Part shown: one piece after another, positions 38,300-46,574 of the stretch
Numbering within the stretch: position 1 is the first letter of the stretch
Layout: the number at the start of each line of letters is the position of its first letter
DNA from: Nonomuraea sp. SBT364
Lineage (GTDB): Bacteria; Actinomycetota; Actinomycetes; Streptosporangiales; Streptosporangiaceae
DNA: 64,000 nucleotides
Reading direction: 5' to 3'
Assembly: GCF_001083785.1 (NCBI RefSeq)
Contig: NZ_LAVL01000009.1
Coordinates: 1-64,000 of the forward strand
Translations under genes and position numbers: made by a program
Notes under the pieces: generated by a model
Database searches by the model: none
What the model was told of the DNA's origin: nothing
The model's input: only the letters and a program-made list of their open reading frames with translations

Positions 38300-39679
38300 A
38301 TGGCCGTGACCGAAAGGTTGGACGGCCCGAAGGTCCCGCCCGAGAACCCCTCGGGCGGGCCTGCCTCCGGACCGGCTGATACCCCCCGAAAGCTACGCCT
38401 CGGCCCCTCGCCGGCGCTGGCGATCACCTTCCTGCTCCCGGCGGCTCTGCTGCTGGGCGTCTGGGTGGTCTACCCGATCGTCTACTCCATCTTCCGCAGT
38501 CTGTTCGACGCCTCGGGCAACGGGTTCGTCGGGCTCGACAACTACGTCACGATCTTCAGTGACGGCGGGATGCTGCGGACCATCCGCAACAACCTCATCT
38601 GGGTGATCGTCGCGCCGCTGGTGGTCACCACACTGGGCCTGATCTTCGCGGTGCTGACCGAGCGCATCCGCTGGTCGACCGCGTTCAAGCTGATCGTGTT
38701 CATGCCGATGGCCGTCTCGCTGATGGCCGCGGGCGTGATCTTCCGGCTGGTGTACGACGGTGACCCGGACAAGGGCGTGGCCAACGCCATCCTGACCACC
38801 GTGCACGACACGTTCTCCTCCTCCCAGGGTTATCCGGAGGCCAGGCCGCGCGAGGGCGAGCAGTCGCCCGTCGTGGCCGAGGGCGGCGGCGTCGTCACCA
38901 AGCAGCCGGTCCAGGCCGGCCAGCCGGTGCTGATCCCGATCGTGGGCGTCAAGCCGGAGGTCATGCCCTCCGACGCCGCCCCCGCCAAGGCCGCCACCGG
39001 CGGCGACGGGCTGTCCGGCACGGTCTGGTTCGACTTCACCCCCGGCGGGAGCGGCGTCAACGGCCAGGTCGACGGCACCGAGAAGGGCCTGCCCGGCATG
39101 ACCGTCGAGGCGGTCAGCAACGGCCAGGTGGCCGGCACCGCCACGACGGCCGAGGACGGCTCGTTCCGCTTCGAGGGCCTGCCCGCCGGCTCCTATGTCG
39201 TACGGCTGCCGCAGTCGAACTTCGAGGGCGCCTACAACGGGCTGGCCTGGCTCGGGCCGACACTCATCACACCGGCGATCATCGGCGCGTTCGTGTGGGT
39301 GTGGGCAGGTTTCGCCATGGTGCTCATCGCGGCGGGGCTGGCGGCCATCCCGCGTGACGCACTGGAGGCCGCCCGCATCGACGGCGCCTCGGAGTGGCAG
39401 GTGTTCAGGAAGATCACCGTGCCGCTGCTGTCACCGGTGCTGCTCGTCGTCTTCGTGACGATGATCATCAATACTCTGAAGGTGTTCGACCTGGTGTTCA
39501 TCATCGCGCCGGCCTCGGTCCAGCCCGATGCGAACGTGGTCGCGCTGGAGATGTGGCGCGTGTCGTTCGGCGGCGGGAACAACCAGGGGCTCGGCAGCGC
39601 GCTGGCGATCTTCCTGCTCATCCTGGTGCTGCCCTTCATGGTCATGAACATCCGCAGGTTCAGGAGGGGAGACTCATGA
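38300..39679 (+). CDS. alpha-glucoside-type ABC permease with extracellular SdrD/Cna-B-like insert
   Basis: 459 aa, about 140 longer than typical MalF-family permeases. Hydrophobic helices are at about 38-62, 98-120, 128-150, 322-350, 375-398 and 430-450. Residues 172-315, between helices, form a hydrophilic Pro/Gly-rich linker plus a beta-sandwich module: GLSGTVWFDFTPGG, DGTEKGLPGMTVE, TTAEDGSFRFEGLPAGSYVV, the SdrD B/Cna-B-like pattern. The cytoplasmic EAA loop is DALEAARIDGASEWQVFRK (about 354-372). The insert is predicted to face outside, where it could touch the cell wall or a binding protein. Confidence 0.9.
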   Translation: MAVTERLDGPKVPPENPSGGPASGPADTPRKLRLGPSPALAITFLLPAALLLGVWVVYPIVYSIFRSLFDASGNGFVGLDNYVTIFSDGGMLRTIRNNLIWVIVAPLVVTTLGLIFAVLTERIRWSTAFKLIVFMPMAVSLMAAGVIFRLVYDGDPDKGVANAILTTVHDTFSSSQGYPEARPREGEQSPVVAEGGGVVTKQPVQAGQPVLIPIVGVKPEVMPSDAAPAKAATGGDGLSGTVWFDFTPGGSGVNGQVDGTEKGLPGMTVEAVSNGQVAGTATTAEDGSFRFEGLPAGSYVVRLPQSNFEGAYNGLAWLGPTLITPAIIGAFVWVWAGFAMVLIAAGLAAIPRDALEAARIDGASEWQVFRKITVPLLSPVLLVVFVTMIINTLKVFDLVFIIAPASVQPDANVVALEMWRVSFGGGNNQGLGSALAIFLLILVLPFMVMNIRRFRRGDS

Positions 39680-40575
39680 CCACCGCGACGGCGACAGCGC
39701 CCTCCGGGGCGCACGCGGGAGCCCCGCGCCGCAGCGCGATCGGCCGCATCGTCGACCGGCTGGGCGGCGGCGCCGTCCAGGTCGTGATGATTCTCCTCGG
39801 CCTGTTCTGGCTGGTGCCCACGCTCGGCCTGCTCGTGGTCTCGCTGCGCACCGGGGAGGTCAACGCCGCCGAGGGCTGGTGGACGATCTTCACCAAGCCC
39901 GCCGAGCTCACCATCGAGGGCTACAGCAGCCTGCTGGCCAGCGGCTTCACCGCGTCGTTCTGGAACACGGTGGCGATCACCGTGCCGACCACCATCCTGG
40001 TGATCGGCATCGCCGCGATGGCCGCCTACGCCTTCGCCTGGATGGAGTTCCCGGGCCGGGACCTGCTGTTCCTGGTGGTGGTCGGGCTGCTCATCGTGCC
40101 GATCCAGATCGCGCTGATCCCGGTGGCCGCGCTGTACGGCGGCATGGGCATCTTCGGCTCGATCCCCGGCGTGGTGCTGTTCCACGTGGCGTTCGGCCTG
40201 CCGTTCGCGATCTTCCTGCTGCGCAACTTCTTCGTCGGCATCCCGGCGTCGTTGCTGGAGGCCGCGCGGATGGACGGCGCGCCGGAGTGGAAGATCTTCG
40301 TCTCGGTCGTGTTCCCGCTGGGCAAGCCGGCTATCGCGTCGCTGGGCATCTTCCAGTTCCTGTGGGTGTGGAACGACATGCTCATCGCGCTGGTGTTCGC
40401 CAATCCGGAGAACCAGCCGATGACCAAGGCGCTGCAGTCGCAGATGCGGCAGTTCGGGACGAACATCGACATCCTCTCCTCCGGGGCCTTCCTGTCGCTG
40501 ATCATCCCGCTGATCCTGTTCTTCGCCTTCCAGCGTTACTTCGTCCAGGGCATGATGGCCGGTTCGGTCAAGTAG
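39676..40575 (+). CDS. alpha-glucoside-type ABC transporter permease (AglG/MalG family)
   Basis: 299 aa; ATG with AGGAGGGGAG upstream, overlapping the previous stop by ATGA. Six membrane helices are predicted, with the EAA loop ASLLEAARMDGAPEWKIFVSVVFPL about residues 193-217. The C-terminal YFVQGMMAGSVK is the usual MalG-type ending. It pairs with the preceding permease. No ATP-binding subunit follows, so a shared MsiK-like ATPase encoded elsewhere is expected, as known for sugar importers of streptomycetes. Confidence 0.94.
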   Translation: MTTATATAPSGAHAGAPRRSAIGRIVDRLGGGAVQVVMILLGLFWLVPTLGLLVVSLRTGEVNAAEGWWTIFTKPAELTIEGYSSLLASGFTASFWNTVAITVPTTILVIGIAAMAAYAFAWMEFPGRDLLFLVVVGLLIVPIQIALIPVAALYGGMGIFGSIPGVVLFHVAFGLPFAIFLLRNFFVGIPASLLEAARMDGAPEWKIFVSVVFPLGKPAIASLGIFQFLWVWNDMLIALVFANPENQPMTKALQSQMRQFGTNIDILSSGAFLSLIIPLILFFAFQRYFVQGMMAGSVK

Positions 40576-40583
40576 CTCCCCCC

Positions 40584-40620
40584 GATCACGGGCGTCCGGC
40601 GGGACCGGGCGCCCGTGATC
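40584..40620 (+). terminator. hairpin terminator after the sugar-uptake operon
   Basis: A perfect 11-bp stem (40584-40594 with 40610-40620) and 15-nt loop, 8 bp after the permease stop, followed by ATTTCTC. It closes the operon before ung. Confidence 0.8.
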
Positions 40621-40674
40621 ATTTCTCCCGGTTCGGTACGCATGCCGTACCGGACCTGACTAAGCTGATCGGCC

Positions 40675-41352
40675 ATGGCCGGTCGTCCCCTGAACGAAGT
40701 CGTCGAAGCCGGATGGGCCCAAGCTCTTGAGCCCGTGTCCGAGCGCATCTCCCTCATGGGTGAGTTCCTCCGCAAGGAGATCGCCGAGGGCAGGCAGTAC
40801 CTCCCCGCCGGCGCGCACGTGCTGCGCGCCTTCAGTCAGCCCTTCGACGAGGTCAAGGTGCTGATCGTAGGCCAGGACCCCTACCCGACGCCTGGCCACC
40901 CGATCGGCCTGTCGTTCTCCGTCGCCGCCGACGTGCGGCCGCTGCCGGGCAGCCTGCTCAACATCTACAAGGAGATGGAGAGCGACCTGGGCCTGCCCAG
41001 GCCCGCCAACGGCGACCTCACCCCGTGGGCCGAGCAGGGCGTCCTGCTGCTCAACAGGGTGCTCACGGTCATGCCGGGCAAGCCCGCCTCGCACCGAGGC
41101 AAGGGCTGGGAAGAGGTCACCGAGCAGGCCATCCGCGCCCTCGTCGCGCGCGACAAGCCCATGGTGGCGATCCTGTGGGGGCGCGACGCGCGCAACCTGG
41201 CGCCGATGCTCGGCGGGGTGCCGCGCATCGAGTCGGCCCACCCGTCGCCGCTGTCGGCGCGCAACGGCTTCTTCGGGTCCCGGCCGTTCAGCCGCGCCAA
41301 TGAGCTGCTCGTCCAGCAAGGCGCATCCCCTGTGGAGTGGAAGCTGCCCTAG
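40675..41352 (+). CDS. ung: uracil-DNA glycosylase
   Basis: 225 aa, family 1 length. It removes uracil from DNA to start base-excision repair. The active site is GQDPY (66-70, Asp68 the general base) followed by [13 protein letters not shown]; the substrate-contacting HPSPLSA is at 189-195. [23 protein letters not shown] is also typical. It is a stand-alone gene after the uptake operon terminator. Start ATG at 40675. Confidence 0.96.
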   Translation: MAGRPLNEVVEAGWAQALEPVSERISLMGEFLRKEIAEGRQYLPAGAHVLRAFSQPFDEVKVLIVGQDPYPTPGHPIGLSFSVAADVRPLPGSLLNIYKEMESDLGLPRPANGDLTPWAEQGVLLLNRVLTVMPGKPASHRGKGWEEVTEQAIRALVARDKPMVAILWGRDARNLAPMLGGVPRIESAHPSPLSARNGFFGSRPFSRANELLVQQGASPVEWKLP

Positions 41353-41361
41353 GCTCGCTCC

Positions 41362-41685
41362 ATGAGTGATGCACAGAAGTTCCTACGCCTGACGGTCGAG
41401 CTGACCGTCGAGGTGCTCGACGTTGACGCCCTCCAGGCCGCCGCGATGGCCGAGATCCGCCACCCCGACGCCGAGCTGACCGACGAGGAGCGCACCGAGC
41501 AGGCCGAGCTCGTCTCCTCCGACGAGACCGGCGCCTCCGCCCTGCAGTGGCTCATCGAGCCCGAGCACGTGCTGCAGCTCGTCGAGCACATCGAGGAGAT
41601 CGAGCCGCGCGAGGCCGTCCTGGGCGTCGAGCCCTCCGAGGGCCCCAGCGAGGACGAGGACGACGAGGACCACATCCACGCGTAG
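41362..41685 (+). CDS. small acidic hypothetical protein
   Basis: 107 aa, very rich in Glu and Asp, ending in an acidic/His tail (EDEDDEDHIHA). It starts 9 bp after the ung stop, so it is probably co-transcribed. The first 20 residues (FLRLTVELTVEVLDVDAL) look like a beta strand pair. No known family, catalytic motif or signal peptide is seen. The acidic surface could mimic DNA; proteinaceous inhibitors of uracil-DNA glycosylase are acidic too, but I have no sequence evidence for that role. Confidence 0.65.
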   Translation: MSDAQKFLRLTVELTVEVLDVDALQAAAMAEIRHPDAELTDEERTEQAELVSSDETGASALQWLIEPEHVLQLVEHIEEIEPREAVLGVEPSEGPSEDEDDEDHIHA

Positions 41686-41812
41686 CAGCGTGGCAGCGTG
41701 GCCGGAAGGGTCGCGCACCTCCTCGCGACGATCCGCGTCACCGGCCGGCCCCAGGGCCCGGCCGGTGAACCGCCGGCGGGCACTCACTAGGATCGAAGAT
41801 CTTCAGGGGCCG

Positions 41813-41911
41813 GTGAGCGCCGTCGTCTTCGCCACTCCGGCAGCGGAGCTCCCGGCCGAGTTCGTCGGCGCGGCAGGCCCGCGCCGGGAGCCCGAGGAGG
41901 GCACACCGTGA
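41813..41911 (+). CDS. possible 32-residue leader ORF
   Basis: A short GTG-started frame ([17 protein letters not shown]...) whose TGA overlaps the GTG of the thiamine-binding-type gene (GTGA). A TAGGAT hexamer at 41788-41793 could be a -10 element placing the RNA start close to 41800. No clear ribosome site, so this is a candidate only. The rest of 41686-41907 shows nothing else. Confidence 0.2.
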   Translation: MSAVVFATPAAELPAEFVGAAGPRREPEEGTP

Positions 41912-42198
41912 TCGTGGCATTCTCCATCACCCCGCTGGGCGTCGGCGAAGGCGTCGCCGAGCCCGTCGCCCGGGCCGTCCAGGTGGTCCGCGACAGCGGC
42001 CTGCCGAACCGGACGGACGCGATGTTCACCACCGTCGAGGGCGAGTGGGACGAGGTGATGGGCGTGATCAAGCAGGCGGTCGACGCGGTCGCCGAGGTCG
42101 CCCCGCGTGTCAGCCTGGTCCTCAAGGCCGATCTCCGCGCCGGGGTCACCGACGGCATGACCAGCAAACTGGAGTCGCTCGAACGCCACCTTTCCTGA
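41908..42198 (+). CDS. thiamine-binding-type protein (MTH1187/YkoF superfamily)
   Basis: 96 aa; GTG with GAGGAGG 7 bp upstream. Family start [14 protein letters not shown], then [24 protein letters not shown], and [12 protein letters not shown]. This matches the MTH1187 family (DUF77), small ferredoxin-like-fold proteins, several of which bind thiamine or its pyrimidine. A role in thiamine salvage or sensing is family-based inference; no thi genes are near and no TPP riboswitch was found upstream. Confidence 0.85.
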   Translation: MIVAFSITPLGVGEGVAEPVARAVQVVRDSGLPNRTDAMFTTVEGEWDEVMGVIKQAVDAVAEVAPRVSLVLKADLRAGVTDGMTSKLESLERHLS

Positions 42199-42218
42199 CA
42201 CCGCCCCCTCCCCAAACG

Positions 42219-42279
42219 CGATATGTCTTGACCTGTCGGCAGTCGCGACATATCGTGTCGCTCGCACACGACACGATAT
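42219..42279 (+). promoter_or_regulatory. promoter with two overlapping inverted-repeat operators
   Basis: TTGACC (42228-42233) and TATCGT (42251-42256) are spaced 17 bp. Inverted repeat 1: CGATATGTC (42219-42227) with GACATATCG (42247-42255). Inverted repeat 2: ATATCGTGTCG (42250-42260) with CGACACGATAT (42269-42279), loop 8 nt. The repeats bracket the -35 and cover the -10 and probable start. A repressor bound here would block RNA polymerase. A GGAGG site (42290-42294) follows for the downstream gene. Confidence 0.7.
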
Positions 42280-42300
42280 TACGCGTTTCGGAGGTGGGCC

Positions 42301-43896
42301 ATGGAGCACCGGCGAGTCCCCGTTCTCGTCGTCGGCGGCGGCTACGCGGGGCTGAGCACCGCGATGATGCTGGCCTGGCGGGAGGTCCCCGTCATGCTCG
42401 TCGAACGGCACCCGGGCACGTCCATCCAGCCCAAGGCGTTCGGGGTCGGCCCGAGGGCCGTGGAGCTGATGCGCCCGGTCCCCGGCGTCGAACAGGCGCT
42501 GGCCGACGTGTGGGCCGGCATCGGCGACAACATGCGCATCGCCGTCGGCACCAGCCTGAGCGACCCGGACCCGCAGATGATCATCGCTGACGAGAAGGAG
42601 GAGTTCGCCTTCCTCGCCGACGCGACGCCCGCCGCCCAGGTCGGCGCCCCGCAGGCCGAGGTGGAGCGGGTGCTGCGCGCCAAGGCCGAGGAACTCGGCG
42701 CCGACCTGCGCTTCTCCACCGAGCTCGTCTCGATCGAGCAGGACGACGACGGCGTGCTCGCCGTGCTCCGCTCCGGCGGCGCGGAGAGCGTCGTGCGGGC
42801 CGACTACGTCGTGGCCGCCGACGGCTACCGCAGCCCGCTGCGTCACAGCCTCGGCATCCCCACCGGCGGCAAGGGCGAACTGGGACAGATGTGCTCGATC
42901 ATGTTCGACGCCGACCTGACGGGACTCGTACGCGACCGCGAGGTCACCCTCTGGTACCTGCGGAACGACATGTTCACCGGCGTGATCGTGACCGGCACCG
43001 GCGTCGGCGCGCACGTGCTGGGGGTCAACCACGGCCCCGGCCAGAGCGCCGCCGACTTCACCCCGGAGCGCTGCGCCGAGCTGGTGCGGGTGGCGGTCGG
43101 CGTGCCCGGCCTGGACGTGGCCGTCCTCGACACCACCACGTTCCCGATGGCCCACGTGCTGGCCGAGCGTTACCGTGACGGCCGGGTGTTCCTGGCCGGC
43201 GACGCCGCCCACACCATGCCGCCGACCGGCGGCCAGGGCGGCAGCACCGCACTCCAGGACGGCTGCGACCTCGCCTGGCGCCTGTGGCTGGTGATCACCG
43301 GCCAGGCCGGACCGGGCTTCCTCGACACCTACGACGCCGAACGCCGCCCCATCGGCGCGCTCACCGCCGACGCCCAGCTGGCCAACCTGGGCGTACGGAT
43401 GCCGCCGGCGGCCCGCATCGGCTACCCGGAGCCGCTCGACGACCCCATGAGCGCGATCCTCGGCTACCGCTACCACTCGACGGCCGTCATCCCCGAGCCC
43501 GGCGACGACGGCTCCCTGCTGGAGGACCCGCGCCACCCCACGGGCCGCCCCGGCAGCCGCGCCCCGCACCTGCTGCTCGACTGGGACGGGCAGCCGATCT
43601 CCACCATCGACCTGTACGGGTCGGGCTTCGTCCTGCTGGCCCACCAGCGCGGCGGCCGTCCCTGGGCGGAGGCGGGCCGGCTCGTGGCGGAGCGCCTCGG
43701 CGTACGGCTCGCCCGGATCCTGGTGGACGAGGAGCTCATGGACGTCGAGGGATGCTGGCAGGAGCGGTACGGCGTGAGCAGGGGCGGCGCCGTGCTGGTC
43801 AGGCCGGACGGCTACGTCGCCTGGCGCTCGGCGGGCCCCGCCGGCGACCCGGCGGCCGCCCTCGAACAGGTCCTGAGGAGGATACTGAGCCGGTAA
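42301..43896 (+). CDS. FAD-dependent aromatic hydroxylase (PheA/TfdB type)
   Basis: 531 aa. Class A flavin monooxygenase: N-terminal VLVVGGGYAGLS (8-19) binds the FAD ADP part; RYRDGRVFLAGDAAHTMPPTGGQGGSTALQD near residue 290-315 holds the GD motif; a thioredoxin-like C-terminal domain spans about 400-531. These enzymes use NADPH and O2 to hydroxylate phenols or polyketide-like aromatics, including antibiotics. Substrate unknown; single-gene control by palindromes suggests a xenobiotic-inducible enzyme. The HxlR-redoxin gene lies 36 bp downstream on the same strand. Confidence 0.92.
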   Translation: MEHRRVPVLVVGGGYAGLSTAMMLAWREVPVMLVERHPGTSIQPKAFGVGPRAVELMRPVPGVEQALADVWAGIGDNMRIAVGTSLSDPDPQMIIADEKEEFAFLADATPAAQVGAPQAEVERVLRAKAEELGADLRFSTELVSIEQDDDGVLAVLRSGGAESVVRADYVVAADGYRSPLRHSLGIPTGGKGELGQMCSIMFDADLTGLVRDREVTLWYLRNDMFTGVIVTGTGVGAHVLGVNHGPGQSAADFTPERCAELVRVAVGVPGLDVAVLDTTTFPMAHVLAERYRDGRVFLAGDAAHTMPPTGGQGGSTALQDGCDLAWRLWLVITGQAGPGFLDTYDAERRPIGALTADAQLANLGVRMPPAARIGYPEPLDDPMSAILGYRYHSTAVIPEPGDDGSLLEDPRHPTGRPGSRAPHLLLDWDGQPISTIDLYGSGFVLLAHQRGGRPWAEAGRLVAERLGVRLARILVDEELMDVEGCWQERYGVSRGGAVLVRPDGYVAWRSAGPAGDPAAALEQVLRRILSR

Positions 43897-43932
43897 GTTC
43901 CTATCGAAAACTGACAAGGTTAGACTCGGCGC

Positions 43933-44913
43933 ATGCCCAGGAATCTCCGCTCCCAGGACGCCGGATGCTCCATCGCCCAGGCGGCCGCCGTCATCGGCGA
44001 CTGGTGGAGCCTGCTCATCGTGCGGGAGGTCGCCCGTGGTCACCGCCGCTTCGAGGACCTGACCGGCGAGCTCGCCATCTCCCGCGAGGTGCTCACCGAA
44101 CGCCTCGACCACCTGGTCGACCACCGTGTCCTGGCCCGCACCCCGTACCCGGAACCGGCACGGCACGAGTACGTCCTGACGGACGCCGGCTGGGCGCTGG
44201 CGCCCACGCTCATCGCCATGCAGGACTGGGCGGACCACTGGCTCCTGGGCGACGGCGCACTCACCGGGATGCCGGCAGCGGACAGCACAGAGGCGGCCCG
44301 CGTCCACGACCTGCTGGGCACCCGCGTGCCCGGCCCGCTCCCCCTGCCGGGCACCGGCCTCTCCCCGGGCACGGCCGCGTCCGGGACGGGTGGCGGCTCG
44401 GCGGACGTCGTGGCGGAGACCGGCGCCACGGTGCTGTTCACCTACCCGACGACGGGGACGATGTCGCCGGCGGTGTCGCCAACCGTGTCGCCAACCGTGT
44501 CGCCAACCGTGTCGCCAACCGTGTCGCCAACCGTGTCGCCGGCGGTGTCGCCTGCCTGGCGGAGCGTTCCCGGGGCGATGGGGTGCACGCTGGAGAACCG
44601 CCTCTTCCGGGATCGGCTGGCCGAGTTCACCGCCGCGGGCGTCGCCGTGCACGGCGTGAGCACCCAACCGGCCGACGAGCAGCGCGCCTTCGCCGAGACC
44701 GAGGGGATCCCGTTCCCGTTGCTCTCGGACGTGGACCTGCGCCTGGCGGCCGCCCTGCGGCTGCCCACCTTCCGCGCCGGCGGGACGACGCGCCTCAAGC
44801 GCCTCATCCTGGTCGTGGACCGGCTGCGGGTGGTCCGGCATGTCGTCTTCCCCGTGCAGGACATCCCCGCGGCCGTCGCCGAGGCCCTCGAAGCGGCCCG
44901 CGCCCTCACCTGA
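43933..44913 (+). CDS. HxlR regulator fused to a peroxiredoxin-like domain
   Basis: 326 aa. Residues 8-105 are an HxlR/MarR-type winged helix (GCSIAQAAAVIGDWWSLLIVREV, FEDLTGELAISREVLTERL) with Cys12 in the usual redox-sensing place. Residues about 155-326 form an AhpC/TSA-like domain: TVLFTYPTTGT, GAMGCTLENRLFRDR (peroxidatic Cys218, no second Cys after it), and FPLLSDVDLRLAAAL. Between them in the active-site loop is a VSPT repeat (177-208). Likely senses peroxide or electrophiles and controls nearby oxidative genes such as the adjacent monooxygenase; this is inference. Confidence 0.85.
   Translation: MPRNLRSQDAGCSIAQAAAVIGDWWSLLIVREVARGHRRFEDLTGELAISREVLTERLDHLVDHRVLARTPYPEPARHEYVLTDAGWALAPTLIAMQDWADHWLLGDGALTGMPAADSTEAARVHDLLGTRVPGPLPLPGTGLSPGTAASGTGGGSADVVAETGATVLFTYPTTGTMSPAVSPTVSPTVSPTVSPTVSPTVSPAVSPAWRSVPGAMGCTLENRLFRDRLAEFTAAGVAVHGVSTQPADEQRAFAETEGIPFPLLSDVDLRLAAALRLPTFRAGGTTRLKRLILVVDRLRVVRHVVFPVQDIPAAVAEALEAARALT
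44461..44556 (+). repeat. 12-bp tandem repeat encoding VSPT/VSPA
   Basis: Eight 12-bp units in frame: five identical GTGTCGCCAACC units flanked by GCG/GCC-ending variants, encoding MSPA-(VSPT)5-VSPA-VSPA. It lies inside the redoxin active-site loop of the HxlR-redoxin gene. Identity of the central units suggests recent slippage expansion. Confidence 0.95.
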
Positions 44914-44919
44914 CCGGGT

Positions 44920-45303
44920 TCACGCCGGATGGGCGGCGTCGTAGCGGCGCCGGTTGCCATCGATCTCGTGCCGGTGCGCCGCGGCCCATTCGCCGAGGCG
45001 GACGACGGAGTCCAGCAGGGTCGCGCCGAGTTCGGTGAGTGCGTAATCGACGTGCGGGGGGACGCTGGGGTGGACGGTGCGCGTCACCAGGCCGTCACGT
45101 TCGAGCTGCCGCAGGGTCCGGGTGAGCATGCGCTGGGAGATGCCGGTGACGGCGCGATGCAGCTCACCGAAGCGCAGCGTGCGGTCACTCAAATGGCCGA
45201 TGACCAGAATGCTCCACTTGTCGCCGATCAGCGCGAGAATCTGGAGGATCTGCCGGCAGGCCTCCGCGTCGTCATCGGTTACCTCCGTGTGCGTCACTGA
45301 CAT
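44920..45303 (-). CDS. HxlR family transcriptional regulator
   Basis: 127 aa; ATG with AAGAAGG upstream. A classic stand-alone HxlR: CRQILQILALIGDKWSILVIGHL, FGELHRAVTGISQRMLTRTLRQLERDGLV, and a beta wing RTVHPSVPPHVDYALTELG. Cys16 sits just before the first helix, where redox-active HxlR proteins carry their sensor cysteine. Divergent from the SDR gene with the operator between them, so it likely represses the reductase and itself. Confidence 0.93.
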   Translation of the reverse strand: MSVTHTEVTDDDAEACRQILQILALIGDKWSILVIGHLSDRTLRFGELHRAVTGISQRMLTRTLRQLERDGLVTRTVHPSVPPHVDYALTELGATLLDSVVRLGEWAAAHRHEIDGNRRRYDAAHPA

Positions 45304-45349
45304 GAATGTGCCTTCTTGATCGACTTAGCAGGAACAAGTCATGCTGCTA

Positions 45350-45368
45350 CGTACAAAGAGTAAGTACG
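45350..45368. promoter_or_regulatory. candidate HxlR operator
   Basis: Inverted repeat CGTAC-N9-GTACG, resembling the TAC...GTA operators of HxlR/DUF24 regulators. It ends 4 bp before the GTG chosen for the SDR gene, which would put the operator over that gene's promoter or start site. Confidence 0.5.
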
Positions 45369-45371
45369 CTT

Positions 45372-46073
45372 GTGATCGTCGGTGCGGGGCCGGGGCTGGG
45401 GATGGGGGTCGCCCGCGCGTTCGGCCGCCACGGCTTCCGCGTCGGGCTGATCGCCCGCACCAGGGAGAAGCTGGACGCCCTGGTCGGCGAACTGGCCGGG
45501 CTCGGTGTCGACGCCGCCGCGTTCCCCGCCGACATCCGCGACCGTGACGCGCTCACCGGCGCCCTGGCAGCGGCGAGGCGCACCCTGGGGCCGGTCGACG
45601 TCCTCGAATACAGCCCCAGTCCCACTGGGCCGATCACCGGCGCCGCCCGGACGACGGTCGAATCCGCCACCGCGCAGTTCGAGCTGAACGTGCTGGGCGC
45701 GATCAGCGCGGTCGGCCAGGTGCTCCCGGACATGCGCGCCCGGGGTGGCGGCACGGTCCTGCTGACCACCGGCGTCTCCTCGACGATCCCCGCGCCGTTC
45801 CTGGCCAACGTCGGAGCCGCCATGGCCGGCCTGCGCAACTGGGCGCACGCCCTGCACGCCGAGCTCGCACCGGAAGGCATCCATGTGGGTACGGTGACGA
45901 TCGCCTCCGGTATCGTCCCCGGCGGCGGTGAGGCCGATCCCGACGCCATCGGCGCTCGCTATTACCGCATGCACCAGCGGCGGGATCCGGTCGAGGAGGT
46001 CGTCGGCGACTTGGACGCGTTCCGTGCCCTCGTCGCCCAGCGGGCCGGCCGGCCTGGCGCTCCAGTGGGCTAG
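45372..46073 (+). CDS. short-chain dehydrogenase/reductase
   Basis: 233 aa from the GTG at 45372. The Rossmann motif is VGAGPGLGMGVA close to the start, ADIRDRD binds the adenine, and the catalytic region reads TTGVSST (Ser) with a later AMAGLRNWAHAL in place of the classical YxxxK, so it is an atypical SDR. An ATG at 45306 would give 255 aa but starts 2 bp from the divergent regulator and runs through the operator. The role is probably detoxification under HxlR control. Confidence 0.8.
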   Translation: MIVGAGPGLGMGVARAFGRHGFRVGLIARTREKLDALVGELAGLGVDAAAFPADIRDRDALTGALAAARRTLGPVDVLEYSPSPTGPITGAARTTVESATAQFELNVLGAISAVGQVLPDMRARGGGTVLLTTGVSSTIPAPFLANVGAAMAGLRNWAHALHAELAPEGIHVGTVTIASGIVPGGGEADPDAIGARYYRMHQRRDPVEEVVGDLDAFRALVAQRAGRPGAPVG

Positions 46074-46120
46074 CCGGCCGGGCCCGGCCGTTTGTCGTAC
46101 CGGCGTGGGAGCATGCCTTC

Positions 46121-46567
46121 ATGGCGACCTCGAAGCAGGCTGTGACCGTCCCCACCGGCGCGAGCGTGGACGACTTCCTGGCCGCGGTCCCCGGCGAGCG
46201 GCGGCGGGCCGACGCGGAGCGCCTCCGCACGATCCTGTCCGAGGTGACCGGCGAGCCCGCCGTGATGTGGGGGCCGAGCATCGTCGGCTTCGGCAGCTAC
46301 CACTACACCTACGCGAGCGGGCGCACGGGTGACTGGCCCCTGGCGGGCTTCTCGCCGCGTAAGCAGTATCTGGTGGTCTACCTGGTGGGCGGCTTCGAGG
46401 AGCGGCACGCGTCCGTGCTCGCCCGGCTCGGACCGCACACGACCGGCAAGGGCTGCCTCTACCTGAAACGCCTCGACGACGTCGACGAGACCGCCCTGCG
46501 CGAACTCGTCGACCGTACGGCCCGCGTCCACAAGGGCATCACCCGAGCCACCGACCGGGGACGCTAG
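46121..46567 (+). CDS. DUF1801 domain protein
   Basis: 148 aa. The pattern VDDFLAAVPGERRRADAERLRTIL, then VMWGPSIVGFGSYHYTYASGRTGDWPLAGFSPRKQYLVVYLV, is the DUF1801 fold (about 35-130). These proteins are small, cytosolic and of unknown biochemistry. It ends convergently with the RibD/DHFR-like gene. Confidence 0.88.
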   Translation: MATSKQAVTVPTGASVDDFLAAVPGERRRADAERLRTILSEVTGEPAVMWGPSIVGFGSYHYTYASGRTGDWPLAGFSPRKQYLVVYLVGGFEERHASVLARLGPHTTGKGCLYLKRLDDVDETALRELVDRTARVHKGITRATDRGR

Positions 46568-46574
46568 CCGAACG

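Noticed and set aside
44461-44556. Direct repeats resembling a small CRISPR array
   Set aside because: Units are contiguous 12-bp repeats with no spacers, in frame inside a gene.
41803-44841. 1012-codon minus-strand frame opposite the monooxygenase and HxlR genes
   Set aside because: Antisense shadow; its apparent His-Gly-Trp-Arg repeat is only the reverse reading of the VSPT repeat.
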